From Bacteriovorax sp. PP10 (GTDB lineage Bacteria > Bdellovibrionota > Bacteriovoracia > Bacteriovoracales > Bacteriovoracaceae), in contig NZ_JAYGJQ010000001.1 of the NCBI RefSeq assembly GCF_035013165.1, forward strand, positions 992,001 to 1,056,000: DNA of 64,000 nucleotides, read 5' to 3'. Positions within the stretch are counted from its first letter, which is position 1. Each line of letters begins with the position of its first letter. The notes under the pieces were generated by a model. The model did no database searches and was not told the DNA's origin. It saw only the letters and a program-made list of their open reading frames with translations. The position numbers and the translations under genes are program-made. Below, piece by piece: positions 7,984-17,008 of this stretch.

Positions 7984-8455
7984 CTTTATCGCTGATAGAT
8001 TTTACTGAGTGTAGATTATTTTTTAAACCGAATACAAATTCTTCAATGTCTTTAAAGTCCCAATAGAAAGAAGCATAACGAACGTATGCTACACGATCTA
8101 GTTCCTTTAAAAGATCCATGATGATTTCACCAAGATCGCGTGCGTGAACTTCTGTGCGTGAGATTTCAAGAAGAGACTTCTCTACGTTGTTTAGAAGTTT
8201 ATTTAACTGATCCGTTGAAACATTTCTTTTTTGACAGGCCTTATTCAAACCTTTCATGATCTTTTCACGGTTATAGTTTTCACGACGTCCGTCTTTTTTC
8301 ACAATCAGAGGCATTTGAATCTGAATGTTTTCGTAAGTTGTAAAACGCGTCTCACACGCATCGCACTTACGGCGACGGCGTACAGAGTTTTCTTCGAGAA
8401 GCATTCTCGAATCAATAACTCGTGTATCGGCAGCGTTACAACTTGGACAATGCAT
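7958..8455 (-). CDS. nrdR: Transcriptional repressor NrdR
   Basis: Represses ribonucleotide reductase genes in response to ATP/dATP. The N-terminal zinc ribbon CPSC-x(27)-CDAC (MHCPSCNAADTRVIDSR to RRRRKCDACETRFTTYE) is followed by the ATP-cone (VVKKDGRRENYNREKIMKGLNKAC) and ends with RVAYVRYASFYWDFKDIEEF. I start at ATG 8455, giving the canonical MHCPSC N-terminus; it lies one base after the glyA stop. Overlap with nusB and adjacency to glyA indicate co-transcription. Length 165 aa is normal. Confidence 0.95.
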   Translation of the reverse strand: MHCPSCNAADTRVIDSRMLLEENSVRRRRKCDACETRFTTYENIQIQMPLIVKKDGRRENYNREKIMKGLNKACQKRNVSTDQLNKLLNNVEKSLLEISRTEVHARDLGEIIMDLLKELDRVAYVRYASFYWDFKDIEEFVFGLKNNLHSVKSISDKGEKRDYQQ

Positions 8456-8456
8456 A

Positions 8457-9710
8457 TTACTTATATACCGGGAATGATTTACACAGATCAAGGACCTGCG
8501 TTTTAATTTTCTTTAATTCAGCTTCGTTCGTTGAATTCGTTAGTGCTGAATGAATCCATCCTGCCAACGTTTCCATGTGAGTTTCAGTTAACCCGCGAGT
8601 TGTGATCGCCGGAGTCCCTAGACGTACACCGCTTGTCACGAAAGGAGAACGTTTATCGTTAGGAACCATGTTTTTATTGCAAGTGATACCCGCCATTTCC
8701 AGCGCGTGCTCAGCTTCTTTACCAGATAGACCTACAGAGTCCGTTTTAACCAGTACAAGGTGGTTATCAGTTCCACCACTTACAAGTGCAATCCCTTTAC
8801 TCATAAGAGCTTCTGCAAGCTTCTTAGCGTTTGCCACAACTTGTTTTTGGTAAGTGATGTAATCAGGTTGAAGAGCTTCCTGGAATGCAACAGCTTTAGC
8901 AGCAATCACATGCTCAAGAGGTCCACCCTGAATACCAGGGAAGATATTTGAGTTTAATTTCTTAAACAATTCTTCGTTATTCGTCAGAATAATCCCACCG
9001 CGAGGTCCGCGAAGAGTTTTGTGAGTTGTTGAAGTTGTTACGTCTGCCCACTCAATTGGAGACATGTGTAATCCAGCAGCAACTAATCCTGCGATATGGG
9101 CCATATCAACCATAAGTTTCGCGCCAACTTCGGCAGCGATATCATGGAAGGCCTTGAAATCGATTTCACGTGAGTAAGCAGAAGCTCCCGCAACGATAAG
9201 TTTTGGTTGTTCTTTTTTAGCTTGTGCACGAACGATATCAAAATCAATTCTTTCTGTTTCCGGGTGTAAGCCGTAAGAAGCAAAGTTAAACAATTTTCCA
9301 GAGAAGTTAACTGGAGACCCGTGAGTTAAGTGTCCACCTTCAGCAAGATTCATCCCAAGAACTTTGTCTCCTGGATTAATCATAGCAAAGTAAGCACCCA
9401 TGTTAGCTTGAGATCCAGAGTGTGGTTGAACGTTGGCGAATTTTGCACCAAAGAGCTTTTTAACTCTTTCAATCGCTAGCGTCTCTGACTGATCAACGAA
9501 CTCACATCCACCGTAGTAACGTTTGTTCGGTAAACCTTCAGCGTATTTATTCGTCAGGATTGAACCCTGAGCTTCCATAACCGCCGGGCTCGTATAATTT
9601 TCTGAAGCGATTAACTCTAATCCATCTTCCTGGCGCGCGCGTTCCTTGTTGATAATATCAAAAATTTCCGGGTCCATCGTTTTCACTGAAGATGCATCTT
9701 TGTTAAACAT
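8457..9710 (-). CDS. glyA: Serine hydroxymethyltransferase
   Basis: PLP enzyme converting serine and tetrahydrofolate to glycine and methylene-THF, the main one-carbon source. Diagnostic segments are [29 protein letters not shown], the PLP-lysine motif [15 protein letters not shown], and the substrate-site [14 protein letters not shown]. At 417 aa it is full length. It is three bases behind fabF and one ahead of nrdR, the usual glyA-nrdR synteny. Confidence 0.98.
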   Translation of the reverse strand: MFNKDASSVKTMDPEIFDIINKERARQEDGLELIASENYTSPAVMEAQGSILTNKYAEGLPNKRYYGGCEFVDQSETLAIERVKKLFGAKFANVQPHSGSQANMGAYFAMINPGDKVLGMNLAEGGHLTHGSPVNFSGKLFNFASYGLHPETERIDFDIVRAQAKKEQPKLIVAGASAYSREIDFKAFHDIAAEVGAKLMVDMAHIAGLVAAGLHMSPIEWADVTTSTTHKTLRGPRGGIILTNNEELFKKLNSNIFPGIQGGPLEHVIAAKAVAFQEALQPDYITYQKQVVANAKKLAEALMSKGIALVSGGTDNHLVLVKTDSVGLSGKEAEHALEMAGITCNKNMVPNDKRSPFVTSGVRLGTPAITTRGLTETHMETLAGWIHSALTNSTNEAELKKIKTQVLDLCKSFPVYK

Positions 9711-9713
9711 AAT

Positions 9714-10970
9714 TTATACCTTTTTAAGAAGTAATGAAGAGTTTGTTCCACCGAAACCAAACGAGTTGTTTAAGGCGTATTTAATGTCTTTTTTAACAGC
9801 TTTATTGGCCGTGATATCAAGATCACATTCCGGATCAAGGTTTTGCACGTTGATCGTTGGAGGAATTGTCCCAGTGTGAAGCGCCATCGCACAGAAGATT
9901 GTCTCGATTCCACCAGCAGCACCTAGTAAGTGACCTGTCATTGATTTCGTTGAAGACACATTCAGTTTATAAGCGTGATCACCAAAAGTTTTCTTGATAG
10001 CTCTAAGTTCACCAATATCTCCAAGTGGAGTAGAAGTTCCGTGAGCGTTTACGTATCCAACTTCGCTAACAGCAATACCAGCATCGTCGATCGCCATTTT
10101 CATCGATCTAGAAGCGCCATCTCCTTCCGGATGTGGAGCTGTGATATGGTGAGCGTCTGAAGTTGCACCGTGACCTACGATTTCAGCATAAATCTTTGCT
10201 CCACGAGCAACAGCTTTGTCATAGTTTTCTAAAATTAAAATTCCGGCACCTTCACCAAGAACGAATCCATCGCGGTCAGCATCGTAAGGACGAGACGCCG
10301 TAGCTGGATCATCATTTCTTTTTGATAATGCTTTCATGTTTCCGAAACCGGCCATTGTAAGTGAACATACAACTGCCTCAGCTCCACCAGAAACCATCAT
10401 GTCTTGTCTTCCAAACATGATTTCATAACAAGCAGCTGTCAGTGCGTGAGCAGCTGAAGCGCATGCCGATGCGATGGCGTAGTTTAATCCACCAAGGTTA
10501 TAGCGGATCGTGATTACACCAGAAGGCATGTTAGGAATAATAGCTGGAATGAAAAAAGGAGACACTCTACGAGGCCCTTTATCAAATAGTGTTTTCGCTG
10601 TTCTTTCGATTTCAGGAAATCCACCGATACCAACACCAAGAATACATCCCATTCTTTCCATTGCGTATGGACGATTTTCAAGAAGACCAGCATCAGCTAG
10701 AGCTTCATGAGTAGAGTGCATAGCAAAGTGAATGAAGCGGTCGTATTTAGCAGCTTCTTTGGCATCTAATATTTCAGCCGAGAGTTCGAAGTTTTTGACT
10801 TCGCCCGCGAATTTTGTCGTTAGTAATTCTGTATCCATTTGTTCGATCAAAGTGACACCTGATTTTCCTTCAAGTGCGTTTGCCCAAACGTCTTTTAGAT
10901 TATGACCAAGTCCATTGATCATTCCCATTCCGGTGATGGCCACTCGGTTGAGTTTTCTTCCTTCCGTCAT
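9714..10970 (-). CDS. fabF: 3-oxoacyl-ACP synthase II (FabF)
   Basis: Elongating condensing enzyme of type II fatty-acid synthesis. The catalytic triad is visible: Cys170 in IASACASAAHA, His in VNAHGTSTPLGD and His in SMTGHLLGAAGG; GFGGTNSSLLLK closes the protein. The start ATG has a strong GGAGG ribosome site. A hairpin separates it from acpP, which may set the acpP to fabF ratio. Length 418 aa is typical of FabF. Confidence 0.97.
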   Translation of the reverse strand: MTEGRKLNRVAITGMGMINGLGHNLKDVWANALEGKSGVTLIEQMDTELLTTKFAGEVKNFELSAEILDAKEAAKYDRFIHFAMHSTHEALADAGLLENRPYAMERMGCILGVGIGGFPEIERTAKTLFDKGPRRVSPFFIPAIIPNMPSGVITIRYNLGGLNYAIASACASAAHALTAACYEIMFGRQDMMVSGGAEAVVCSLTMAGFGNMKALSKRNDDPATASRPYDADRDGFVLGEGAGILILENYDKAVARGAKIYAEIVGHGATSDAHHITAPHPEGDGASRSMKMAIDDAGIAVSEVGYVNAHGTSTPLGDIGELRAIKKTFGDHAYKLNVSSTKSMTGHLLGAAGGIETIFCAMALHTGTIPPTINVQNLDPECDLDITANKAVKKDIKYALNNSFGFGGTNSSLLLKKV

Positions 10971-11009
10971 GTTGTCCTCCGTATTTTTTTTGTACCGTAA
11001 AAACTACAA

Positions 11010-11027
11010 AGGCCTCTTTCGAGGCCT
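11010..11027 (-). terminator. Hairpin between acpP and fabF (possible attenuator)
   Basis: On the minus strand a 7-bp GC-rich stem (AGGCCTC, GAAA loop, GAGGCCT) is followed by TTGTAGTTTTT. The interrupted T run suggests partial termination or an mRNA-stabilising hairpin, consistent with acpP needing far higher expression than fabF. Confidence 0.55.
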
Positions 11028-11041
11028 CAATGATTAGGATC

Positions 11042-11269
11042 TTAAGCTTGTTTTTTTTCTAAGTAAGTAACGATGTCTTTTACCGTCTTCAGTCCTTCAG
11101 CGTCTTCCTCAGGGATTTCAACACCAAATTCATCTTCCATTTTCATCATTAGTTCAACGATGTCTAGAGAGTCTAGGTTTAGATCGTCAACGAAACTAGT
11201 TTCAAGATTGATCTTAGCGATATCAATTTTAGTCGCGTCGCTGATTAGTTTAATAACCTTGTCTTTCAT
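11042..11269 (-). CDS. acpP: Acyl carrier protein
   Basis: 75-aa acidic four-helix carrier. The phosphopantetheine site DSLDIVELMMKMEDEF carries the modified Ser, preceded by TSFVDDLNLDSLD. It carries growing acyl chains for FabH, FabF, FabG and FabD. It sits between fabG and fabF as in many bacteria and is followed by a hairpin. ATG start with AGGAG upstream. Confidence 0.98.
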   Translation of the reverse strand: MKDKVIKLISDATKIDIAKINLETSFVDDLNLDSLDIVELMMKMEDEFGVEIPEEDAEGLKTVKDIVTYLEKKQA

Positions 11270-11309
11270 TCAATACTCCTGAATTTATCTAAAATAAGTA
11301 ATAGTTTTA

Positions 11310-12071
11310 TTAGATATATAATCCACCGTCAATTTTAATCGTTTCTCCAGTGATATATGACGATGCTTTGCTCAATAAAAAACAAACTAAGTTCGCTACT
11401 TCTTCAGCGTCACCCATACGTTTTAGGGGGATACTAGTTAGGTATGCATCCTTAACTTTTTCGTCTAGAGCATGTGTCATATCTGTAGTGATAAAACCGG
11501 GGCATATTGCGTTGCATCTTACGTTTCTTGAAGCTAATTCTTTAGCATAAGACTTTGTGAAACCAATCATCCCTGCTTTTGAAGCAGAGTAGGCAATTTG
11601 CGAAGCGTTCCCCATAAGCCCTACGATTGAGCTGATGTTAACAACTGAAACGTTTTCTGCTTTTAGGAAGCTTCTAGATAGAATTTGAGTCAGCATAATG
11701 GCCGACGTTAAATTTGTGTTGATTGTTGCTGTCACATCTTCTTCTTTCATACGAAGAACGATTTGATCTTTTGAGATACCAGCGTTGTTAACAAGACCAG
11801 TGATCGGGCCATTCGTTTCAACGAATTTTTCAACAGCTTCTTTCATTTGAGCCGTATTAGTCACGTCGAAGAGTAGGGCAGTCACGTTTGAAGCACCAAG
11901 AGCTTGAAGCTCTTCTTTTAACTTCATCGCTGCTGCTTCATCATTTCTATAATTGAAAACAACATGAGCACCTTGAGTTGCAAGAGCTTCTGCCATTTTT
12001 TTACCAAGGCCTCTTGAGGCACCTGTGATTAAAACTGTTTTACCTTTTAGGTCGTTGTATGTTGCGATCAT
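11310..12071 (-). CDS. fabG: 3-oxoacyl-ACP reductase (FabG)
   Basis: NADPH-dependent SDR that reduces 3-oxoacyl-ACP. It has the cofactor motif TGASRGLG (16-23), NNAG, the catalytic Ser in NISSIVG, YSASKAG with the catalytic Tyr/Lys, and ends GETIKIDGGLYI, the FabG C-terminus. The ATG overlaps the fabD stop as ATGA. Position between fabD and acpP confirms the fatty-acid role over other SDRs. Confidence 0.95.
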   Translation of the reverse strand: MIATYNDLKGKTVLITGASRGLGKKMAEALATQGAHVVFNYRNDEAAAMKLKEELQALGASNVTALLFDVTNTAQMKEAVEKFVETNGPITGLVNNAGISKDQIVLRMKEEDVTATINTNLTSAIMLTQILSRSFLKAENVSVVNISSIVGLMGNASQIAYSASKAGMIGFTKSYAKELASRNVRCNAICPGFITTDMTHALDEKVKDAYLTSIPLKRMGDAEEVANLVCFLLSKASSYITGETIKIDGGLYI

Positions 12072-13009
12072 TTTAAAAGCTCCTCGATTTCAGCTAAGGC
12101 TTCATCTCTATCAAGTGGGATAACCTTGATGTCCTTATTTATTTTACGGACCAGACCCATTAATACTTTTCCAGGTCCTACTTCAATACAAAGTGTGTCA
12201 GATGGAAGTTTCTCAATTGATTGCGTCCATAACACCGGGCCATATGCTTGGTGATACAAATTATCAATGATCACTTCTGGGTTTGTTCCAGCTGGATATT
12301 CTTTTGCATTGATGTTTGCGATGTACGGAATTTTATTTTCGTTCCATTTAAATTTTGTAAACGCTTCTTTTAATTTATCAGCAGCAGGCTTCATCAAAGA
12401 AGAGTGGAATGGTGCTGAAACATTAAGTTCCATTGCACGGTGAGCTTCTTTGTAATTTTCAGCAAGCCAAGCAACTGCGCGAGCGCAGGCTTCACTTTCA
12501 CCTGAAATAACAATTTGAGAAGGGTCATTGAAGTTTGCAGGCATAACTTCTGAACCAGGTTTGCTAGAAACTTTACAAGCTTCTTCAACAACGTCAGCTG
12601 GCACCTTTAAAATAGCAAACATCTTTCCCATTCCAACAGGAACAGCTTCTTGCATGTATTTTCCACGAAGGTGAACTGCGTGAATAGCGTCGTATGGAGA
12701 TAGAACTCCAGCAACAGCAAGGGCCGCGTACTCTCCAACAGAGTGGCCAAGTACGCGATCGATTTTTACATTGTGTTTTTCTAGAACAGTCATCAATTGA
12801 GTGAACAATGTGATTGAGTGTTTTAAGATGGCAGGTTGCGTGTTGTGAGTCAGTTTAAGTTCTTCTTCTGGGCCTTCTTGCATTAATTTTTTAAGGTCAT
12901 ACCCTAAAATCTCATTACCTTTATCGAAGAGAGATTGATCTAAATTTTTTCCCATTCCGACATATTGAGATCCTTGTCCGGGAAATAAAAGTGTAACCGA
13001 CTTAACCAT
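12068..13009 (-). CDS. fabD: Malonyl-CoA:ACP transacylase (FabD)
   Basis: Loads malonyl units onto ACP. The start region LLFPGQGSQYVGMG and the nucleophile motif GHSVGEYAAL (Ser about 90, usual GHSLGE) are diagnostic, with the active-site His in APFHSSLM. I start at ATG 13009, six bases behind AAGGA; the TTG at 13015 is less likely. It is coupled to fabG by a four-base overlap and lies 15 bases behind fabH. Confidence 0.96.
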   Translation of the reverse strand: MVKSVTLLFPGQGSQYVGMGKNLDQSLFDKGNEILGYDLKKLMQEGPEEELKLTHNTQPAILKHSITLFTQLMTVLEKHNVKIDRVLGHSVGEYAALAVAGVLSPYDAIHAVHLRGKYMQEAVPVGMGKMFAILKVPADVVEEACKVSSKPGSEVMPANFNDPSQIVISGESEACARAVAWLAENYKEAHRAMELNVSAPFHSSLMKPAADKLKEAFTKFKWNENKIPYIANINAKEYPAGTNPEVIIDNLYHQAYGPVLWTQSIEKLPSDTLCIEVGPGKVLMGLVRKINKDIKVIPLDRDEALAEIEELLK

Positions 13010-13024
13010 TAACAATCCTTTGAA

Positions 13025-14026
13025 TTAGTATCTTAATAAAGTAGCACCGGCAGTTAAGCCCGCACCAAAAGCGTCCAGAAGAACAATGTCTCCACGCTTA
13101 ATTCTTCCATCCATGATCGCTTCATGCATAGCAATCGGCACAGTCGCCGCAGATGTGTTTCCATAATTTTGAATATTCACGATCACTTTATCCATGCTTA
13201 CGCCTAAGATATTCGCAGTCGTTTCGATGATTCTGATATTGGCCTGGTGAGGAACAATCCAATCAACTTGATCGAGTGTCATACCAGCTTGCTCTAAACA
13301 TTTTCTTCCGTTTTCAGCAAGAGTTCTTGTTGCAACTTTGAACATCTCTTTACCTTTCATCAGCATGAATTGTTCATCGTTAGCAATATGTTCAGCAGTA
13401 ATTGGAGTTACAGCTCCACCAACCGGGTGAGAGAAAAACTCTCCGCCTGTTCCGTCTGAATTTAAAATAGAAGCTAGTACTTTTGATTCCGATCCTTCTT
13501 CCGCGCGACCGATGATAGCGACACCACAACCATCTCCGAAAAGAATGCATGTGTTTCTATCTTTCCAGTTCACAACTCGAGAAAGCATTTCCGATCCAAC
13601 AACTAAAACAGTTTTAGCAAGTCCTGTTTTAATCATCGAGTTTGCTAAGTTAGTTCCGTAAACAAATCCCGAACAAGCAACAGCAATATCCAAACAAGCA
13701 CAGTTGTTTGTGATTCCAAGTTTTACTTGAAGAATACATGCAGAGTTAGGAAGTTTTACATCAGGAGTAACTGAGGCAAATATGATGAAGTCGATATCGT
13801 TTGGTTGTAAGTTAGCAGCAGCAAGCGCATCTTTAGCAGCGGCAAGTGCCATATCTGTTGGAAATTCTCCACCTTCAGTAGAACTGATGTGGCGTTGTTT
13901 GATTCCCGTGCGCTCAAAAATCCATTGGTCATTAGTTTCGACGATTGATTCTAGATCGAAGTTCGTCATGATCTTCTTGGGAGCGTACATCCCAGTTCCT
14001 AGAATCTTTGCTTCATAGGTTTTCAT
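13025..14026 (-). CDS. fabH: 3-oxoacyl-ACP synthase III (FabH)
   Basis: Starts fatty-acid synthesis from acyl-CoA and malonyl-ACP. The Cys-His-Asn triad is intact: Cys118 in DIAVACSGFVYG, His in VPHQANIRII and Asn in NYGNTSAATVP. Full length at 333 aa. In most bacteria plsX sits between rpmF and fabH; here fabH follows rpmF directly, across a hairpin. The primer preference (acetyl or branched) is not readable from sequence alone. Confidence 0.97.
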   Translation of the reverse strand: MKTYEAKILGTGMYAPKKIMTNFDLESIVETNDQWIFERTGIKQRHISSTEGGEFPTDMALAAAKDALAAANLQPNDIDFIIFASVTPDVKLPNSACILQVKLGITNNCACLDIAVACSGFVYGTNLANSMIKTGLAKTVLVVGSEMLSRVVNWKDRNTCILFGDGCGVAIIGRAEEGSESKVLASILNSDGTGGEFFSHPVGGAVTPITAEHIANDEQFMLMKGKEMFKVATRTLAENGRKCLEQAGMTLDQVDWIVPHQANIRIIETTANILGVSMDKVIVNIQNYGNTSAATVPIAMHEAIMDGRIKRGDIVLLDAFGAGLTAGATLLRY

Positions 14027-14061
14027 TTTGGACGTCCATGTTTTTGTTTGTCTTAAAAAAA

Positions 14062-14093
14062 AAGCCCTTAATTTCTTTCGAATCTAAGGGCTT
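14062..14093 (-). terminator. Terminator/attenuator between rpmF and fabH
   Basis: On the minus strand AAGCCCTTA pairs with TAAGGGCTT across a 14-base loop and runs into nine T residues. It lies after rpmF and before fabH, so part of the rpmF transcript should stop here while read-through or an internal promoter feeds the fab genes. Confidence 0.8.
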
Positions 14094-14123
14094 CTTATAT
14101 TTCAGACAAAATTTTTGCTTTAA

Positions 14124-14333
14124 TTATTGAGCAGCTTCTTCAGTTGATGCAGCTTTAACTGAAACAACAACTTTTCCTTTGTAGAAACCACAAGCAGAGC
14201 AAACAGCGTGAGGCATTACATGCGATCCACAGTTTGAACATGACATTGGGTGTTTTCTATATAGTTTATGGTGTTGACCAGCTCTTCTTAAACCTTTTCT
14301 TGAAACTGAATTTTTCTTCTTAGGAACTGCCAT
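14124..14333 (-). CDS. rpmF: 50S ribosomal protein L32
   Basis: 69 aa starting MAVPKKKNSVSRKGLRRAG, the universal L32 N-terminus, then a four-Cys zinc site (CSNC and CSAC). It has a short Ala/Glu tail. The Cys-containing form indicates a zinc-binding L32. The yceD-rpmF pairing is conserved across bacteria. Confidence 0.98.
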   Translation of the reverse strand: MAVPKKKNSVSRKGLRRAGQHHKLYRKHPMSCSNCGSHVMPHAVCSACGFYKGKVVVSVKAASTEEAAQ

Positions 14334-14435
14334 CTTATACTCCGCGACAAATGTGTAACATCAACTTTTTTTAAATATGAGGGTAAATCAATACGTCAAA
14401 AACTGCTATCCGGCAAGTTTTTTTGAGTGAAAACC

Positions 14436-14966
14436 CTATTCTTGTGCTTCTTCAACTGTTTCTGATCTTGGGAAGGCCGGAACCTCCAGGAAGATCTGCT
14501 CATGGATAAATTCATTAATGTCCGCTAACCCTTTGCGGTAAAAATAAAGTTCCATTTCTTCGTTATCAGCGTAAACCGTTGTAGCTTCAACGTATTCTTC
14601 CATTTTTTCATGAGAATCGTGAAGGAAAGCCGCGTTAACATTTAAAAGCATGTGCTGCGCAAGTGGTACTAAAGTCAGTCCACATGGTAAATGATAGCGA
14701 GCGTCAATCTTAGCTCTGACAACTAAATGGTCTCCGATAAACGGATTTTTTTTACGTGTAATTTCTAAACTTAACTTCATTGACCCAGCAGGATAAACAT
14801 CATCTGGATCTAATTGTTCATGAAGTTCAGTCAATATTTGCTGAATCCATGGAGTCTTCTCGTTTGATAATTCATAATCTTCAGTAATGTCATGACTGTA
14901 ATTAGTTACAGCGACACTTGGATCGATCTGGCCGTTAATTTTCGTTATAATATTCATGGCTCCCAT
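14436..14966 (-). CDS. yceD: YceD/DUF177 family protein
   Basis: 176 aa. The family is linked to 23S rRNA accumulation and almost always precedes rpmF, as here. Visible features are the KARYHLPC-type core with a single Cys (DARYHLPCGLTLVPL), the acidic C-terminal EEMELYFYRKGLADINEFIHEQIFLEVPAFP, which matches the DUF177 LDLxxxIxExIxLxLP signature. It begins 45 bases from the divergent aroK. Confidence 0.85.
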   Translation of the reverse strand: MGAMNIITKINGQIDPSVAVTNYSHDITEDYELSNEKTPWIQQILTELHEQLDPDDVYPAGSMKLSLEITRKKNPFIGDHLVVRAKIDARYHLPCGLTLVPLAQHMLLNVNAAFLHDSHEKMEEYVEATTVYADNEEMELYFYRKGLADINEFIHEQIFLEVPAFPRSETVEEAQE

Positions 14967-15011
14967 TTATCTTAGAAAGATTTAAAAGTACAATCGAGTT
15001 TCGAGGTAAAA

Positions 15012-15521
15012 GTGAATATTTTGGTCTGTGGATTTATGGGGTCGGGTAAAACCACCTTCGCCCTTGGTTTCGAGGGAAATGATTTAGGTTATATAACCTA
15101 TGATCTCGATCATGTGGTAGCCGATCACTTGGGAATTACTCACCTGGAGCTGGGAGAGTGGATCAATAAAAATACTCTGCAAAAGTTCAGGGATGTGGAG
15201 ATGGAAGTTCTCACTAACCTGGTCAACCAGAGAACGATGAAGATTATAGCTCTTGGTGGAGGAACTCCGACGGCCGAAAAGTTCTGGGATTTGAAAGACC
15301 AGACTAAACTTGTCTTCCTCGATGTACCTTTTGAAACTTGTTTTAACCGAATCAAAAATGACAGTAATCGACCTTTGACTGCGCTGGGCGAAGAAGGATT
15401 GAGGGATCTGTATCAAAAACGACTTCCCATTTACAAGAAAGCTGACCTTATCCTCTCGGAAACTGAGATAAAAGAGATTGAAGGCCTTGAGTCTTTAGTG
15501 CATAATTTATCTAGTATATAA
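15012..15521 (+). CDS. aroK: Shikimate kinase
   Basis: Phosphorylates shikimate in aromatic amino-acid synthesis. It has the Walker A GFMGSGKT (7-14), the shikimate-binding D31/D33 in TYDLDHV, R60, GGGTP (82-86), the lid Arg in NRPL (119-122) and RLPIYKKAD. GTG start with GAGGT upstream. First gene of the plus-strand run that includes alr and mla genes. Length 169 aa is normal. Confidence 0.93.
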   Translation: MNILVCGFMGSGKTTFALGFEGNDLGYITYDLDHVVADHLGITHLELGEWINKNTLQKFRDVEMEVLTNLVNQRTMKIIALGGGTPTAEKFWDLKDQTKLVFLDVPFETCFNRIKNDSNRPLTALGEEGLRDLYQKRLPIYKKADLILSETEIKEIEGLESLVHNLSSI

Positions 15522-15528
15522 AACCGAC

Positions 15529-17001
15529 ATGAGGTTAGTTGTGATAGACCAAAAAGTTTCAGTAGCACTTTTGCTTTCTGATATAAATGAAGTGAAAGAG
15601 ATATCTTCGGTTTTTAAAAAACTTGGAGTCATCCCACATTTTTACGAAGACCTAAAAACATTCTGGAGTGGAACTCTGGAGCGTATGCCGGCGCTTTGTA
15701 TTGTGGACGTGAAGAAGATGAGCGAAGGCGACCTTGTGCTTCGAAATCACCCGGCCGTTATGGCAGAAGAAATGCCATTACTTTTTTATTACACTCCCAA
15801 CACAGAACCTCTACTAGTTTCGACTCATCATTTTTATCACCTTGGTGTTTTAAAGCAGTCGACGAATTACGAAGGTCCACTAAAAGCAATTTTAAAAAGA
15901 TTAAATAAAGTGTCTGCTCTTGAGCAGCACTATCATATGCTGAAAGTGACGACGGTTGCTCAAAAAGAGCAGATCGAAAGACTTGAGATCGCCCTTCGTG
16001 AAGAAGAGCGCGCCGATAATTATCAGTCGATGGTAAAGAATGTTTGTCTTGAATTTGAAAAGTATCGTTTTGAAACAGATTTTTTTAGAGCACTGGAAAA
16101 AGTTTTTCACGGTGTAGATGAAATTGATGAGTTTGCTTTTTTAGAACTGAGCTTTAACGGACAGAAATTAATTTCTCCGATTTCTCATGTTCAGAAATTT
16201 AGAAATATTCCTTCTTTGTGGTTAGGTCAGGCCTGTATAAACGGGATTGAACTGTTTGCTCAGAATATGGCCACGCAAGTGACTGTTGATATCATGGGGG
16301 GAGATTTAGTATCTCTCTTAATCAAGGGATCGGAAGGCAAACCTGAAAAAATGATTTTCATCAAAGCAAAGAATGAAACTTTCTATAACAACTTTGACTG
16401 GAATTTATTAGAAGCTTATTTAAATGGCTTCTATGCAACTTTCAAAAATAAATTAAGCACACCGATTAACACTGACAGAAGATTTAGTTCAGCTTTCGAA
16501 GCAATGAGCTACATCGATCAATTTTTATTTGGTCAGACTGTAAGTGAAGTGACAGCGAATAAAAATTTAAATGATATGCGCCTGGTGGACTTAGACCTGG
16601 CAAGTTTAATACAAGTAGTTTTGAAAAAAGGTGGAAACCGTTTTTTCTGGAATCGCTTCTCAACAGAATTTATCAATAAACTGGAAATTCAGTCGCGCAC
16701 TGATTTTAGATTCTTTGAATACGGAGTAGGGAATATTGGCTTTTTAGTTAAAGCATCTGACCTCGATGTATTTTTTGATCAGTTAAAAGATTTTGCTAAT
16801 CGTTTTCAGTACTGGAAATATTTTGAAGACACCGAAGGTGTTCTTGCTCAATTGATCCAACCGAAGGTGACGATGTCGCCACTTTCAGCTCACGCTTATC
16901 TGTCGAAAGTCTTAAAGGCAGAACACGAAGTGAGAGAAAATACCAAAGATCAGAAAAAGGCCTGGACTTTTGTTGAACCAAAAACAAGTTTGGACATGTA
17001 G
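15529..17001 (+). CDS. Hypothetical protein with receiver-like N-terminus and coiled coil
   Basis: 490 aa, cytoplasmic. The first ~125 residues (VALLLSDINEVKEISSVFKKLGVIPHFYEDL, ALCIVDVKKMSEGDL) look like a receiver-type alpha/beta fold, with an Asp (IVDVKK) in the phospho-acceptor region but without the full conserved set. A coiled coil follows (QKEQIERLEIALREEERADNY), then about 330 residues I do not recognise. A degenerate output domain such as GGDEF is possible but no GGDEF, EAL or HD motif is visible. Seven bases behind aroK; its stop codon forms part of the alr ribosome site, so it is co-translated with cell-wall precursor synthesis. Confidence 0.55.
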   Translation: MRLVVIDQKVSVALLLSDINEVKEISSVFKKLGVIPHFYEDLKTFWSGTLERMPALCIVDVKKMSEGDLVLRNHPAVMAEEMPLLFYYTPNTEPLLVSTHHFYHLGVLKQSTNYEGPLKAILKRLNKVSALEQHYHMLKVTTVAQKEQIERLEIALREEERADNYQSMVKNVCLEFEKYRFETDFFRALEKVFHGVDEIDEFAFLELSFNGQKLISPISHVQKFRNIPSLWLGQACINGIELFAQNMATQVTVDIMGGDLVSLLIKGSEGKPEKMIFIKAKNETFYNNFDWNLLEAYLNGFYATFKNKLSTPINTDRRFSSAFEAMSYIDQFLFGQTVSEVTANKNLNDMRLVDLDLASLIQVVLKKGGNRFFWNRFSTEFINKLEIQSRTDFRFFEYGVGNIGFLVKASDLDVFFDQLKDFANRFQYWKYFEDTEGVLAQLIQPKVTMSPLSAHAYLSKVLKAEHEVRENTKDQKKAWTFVEPKTSLDM

Positions 17002-17008
17002 GAATTAA

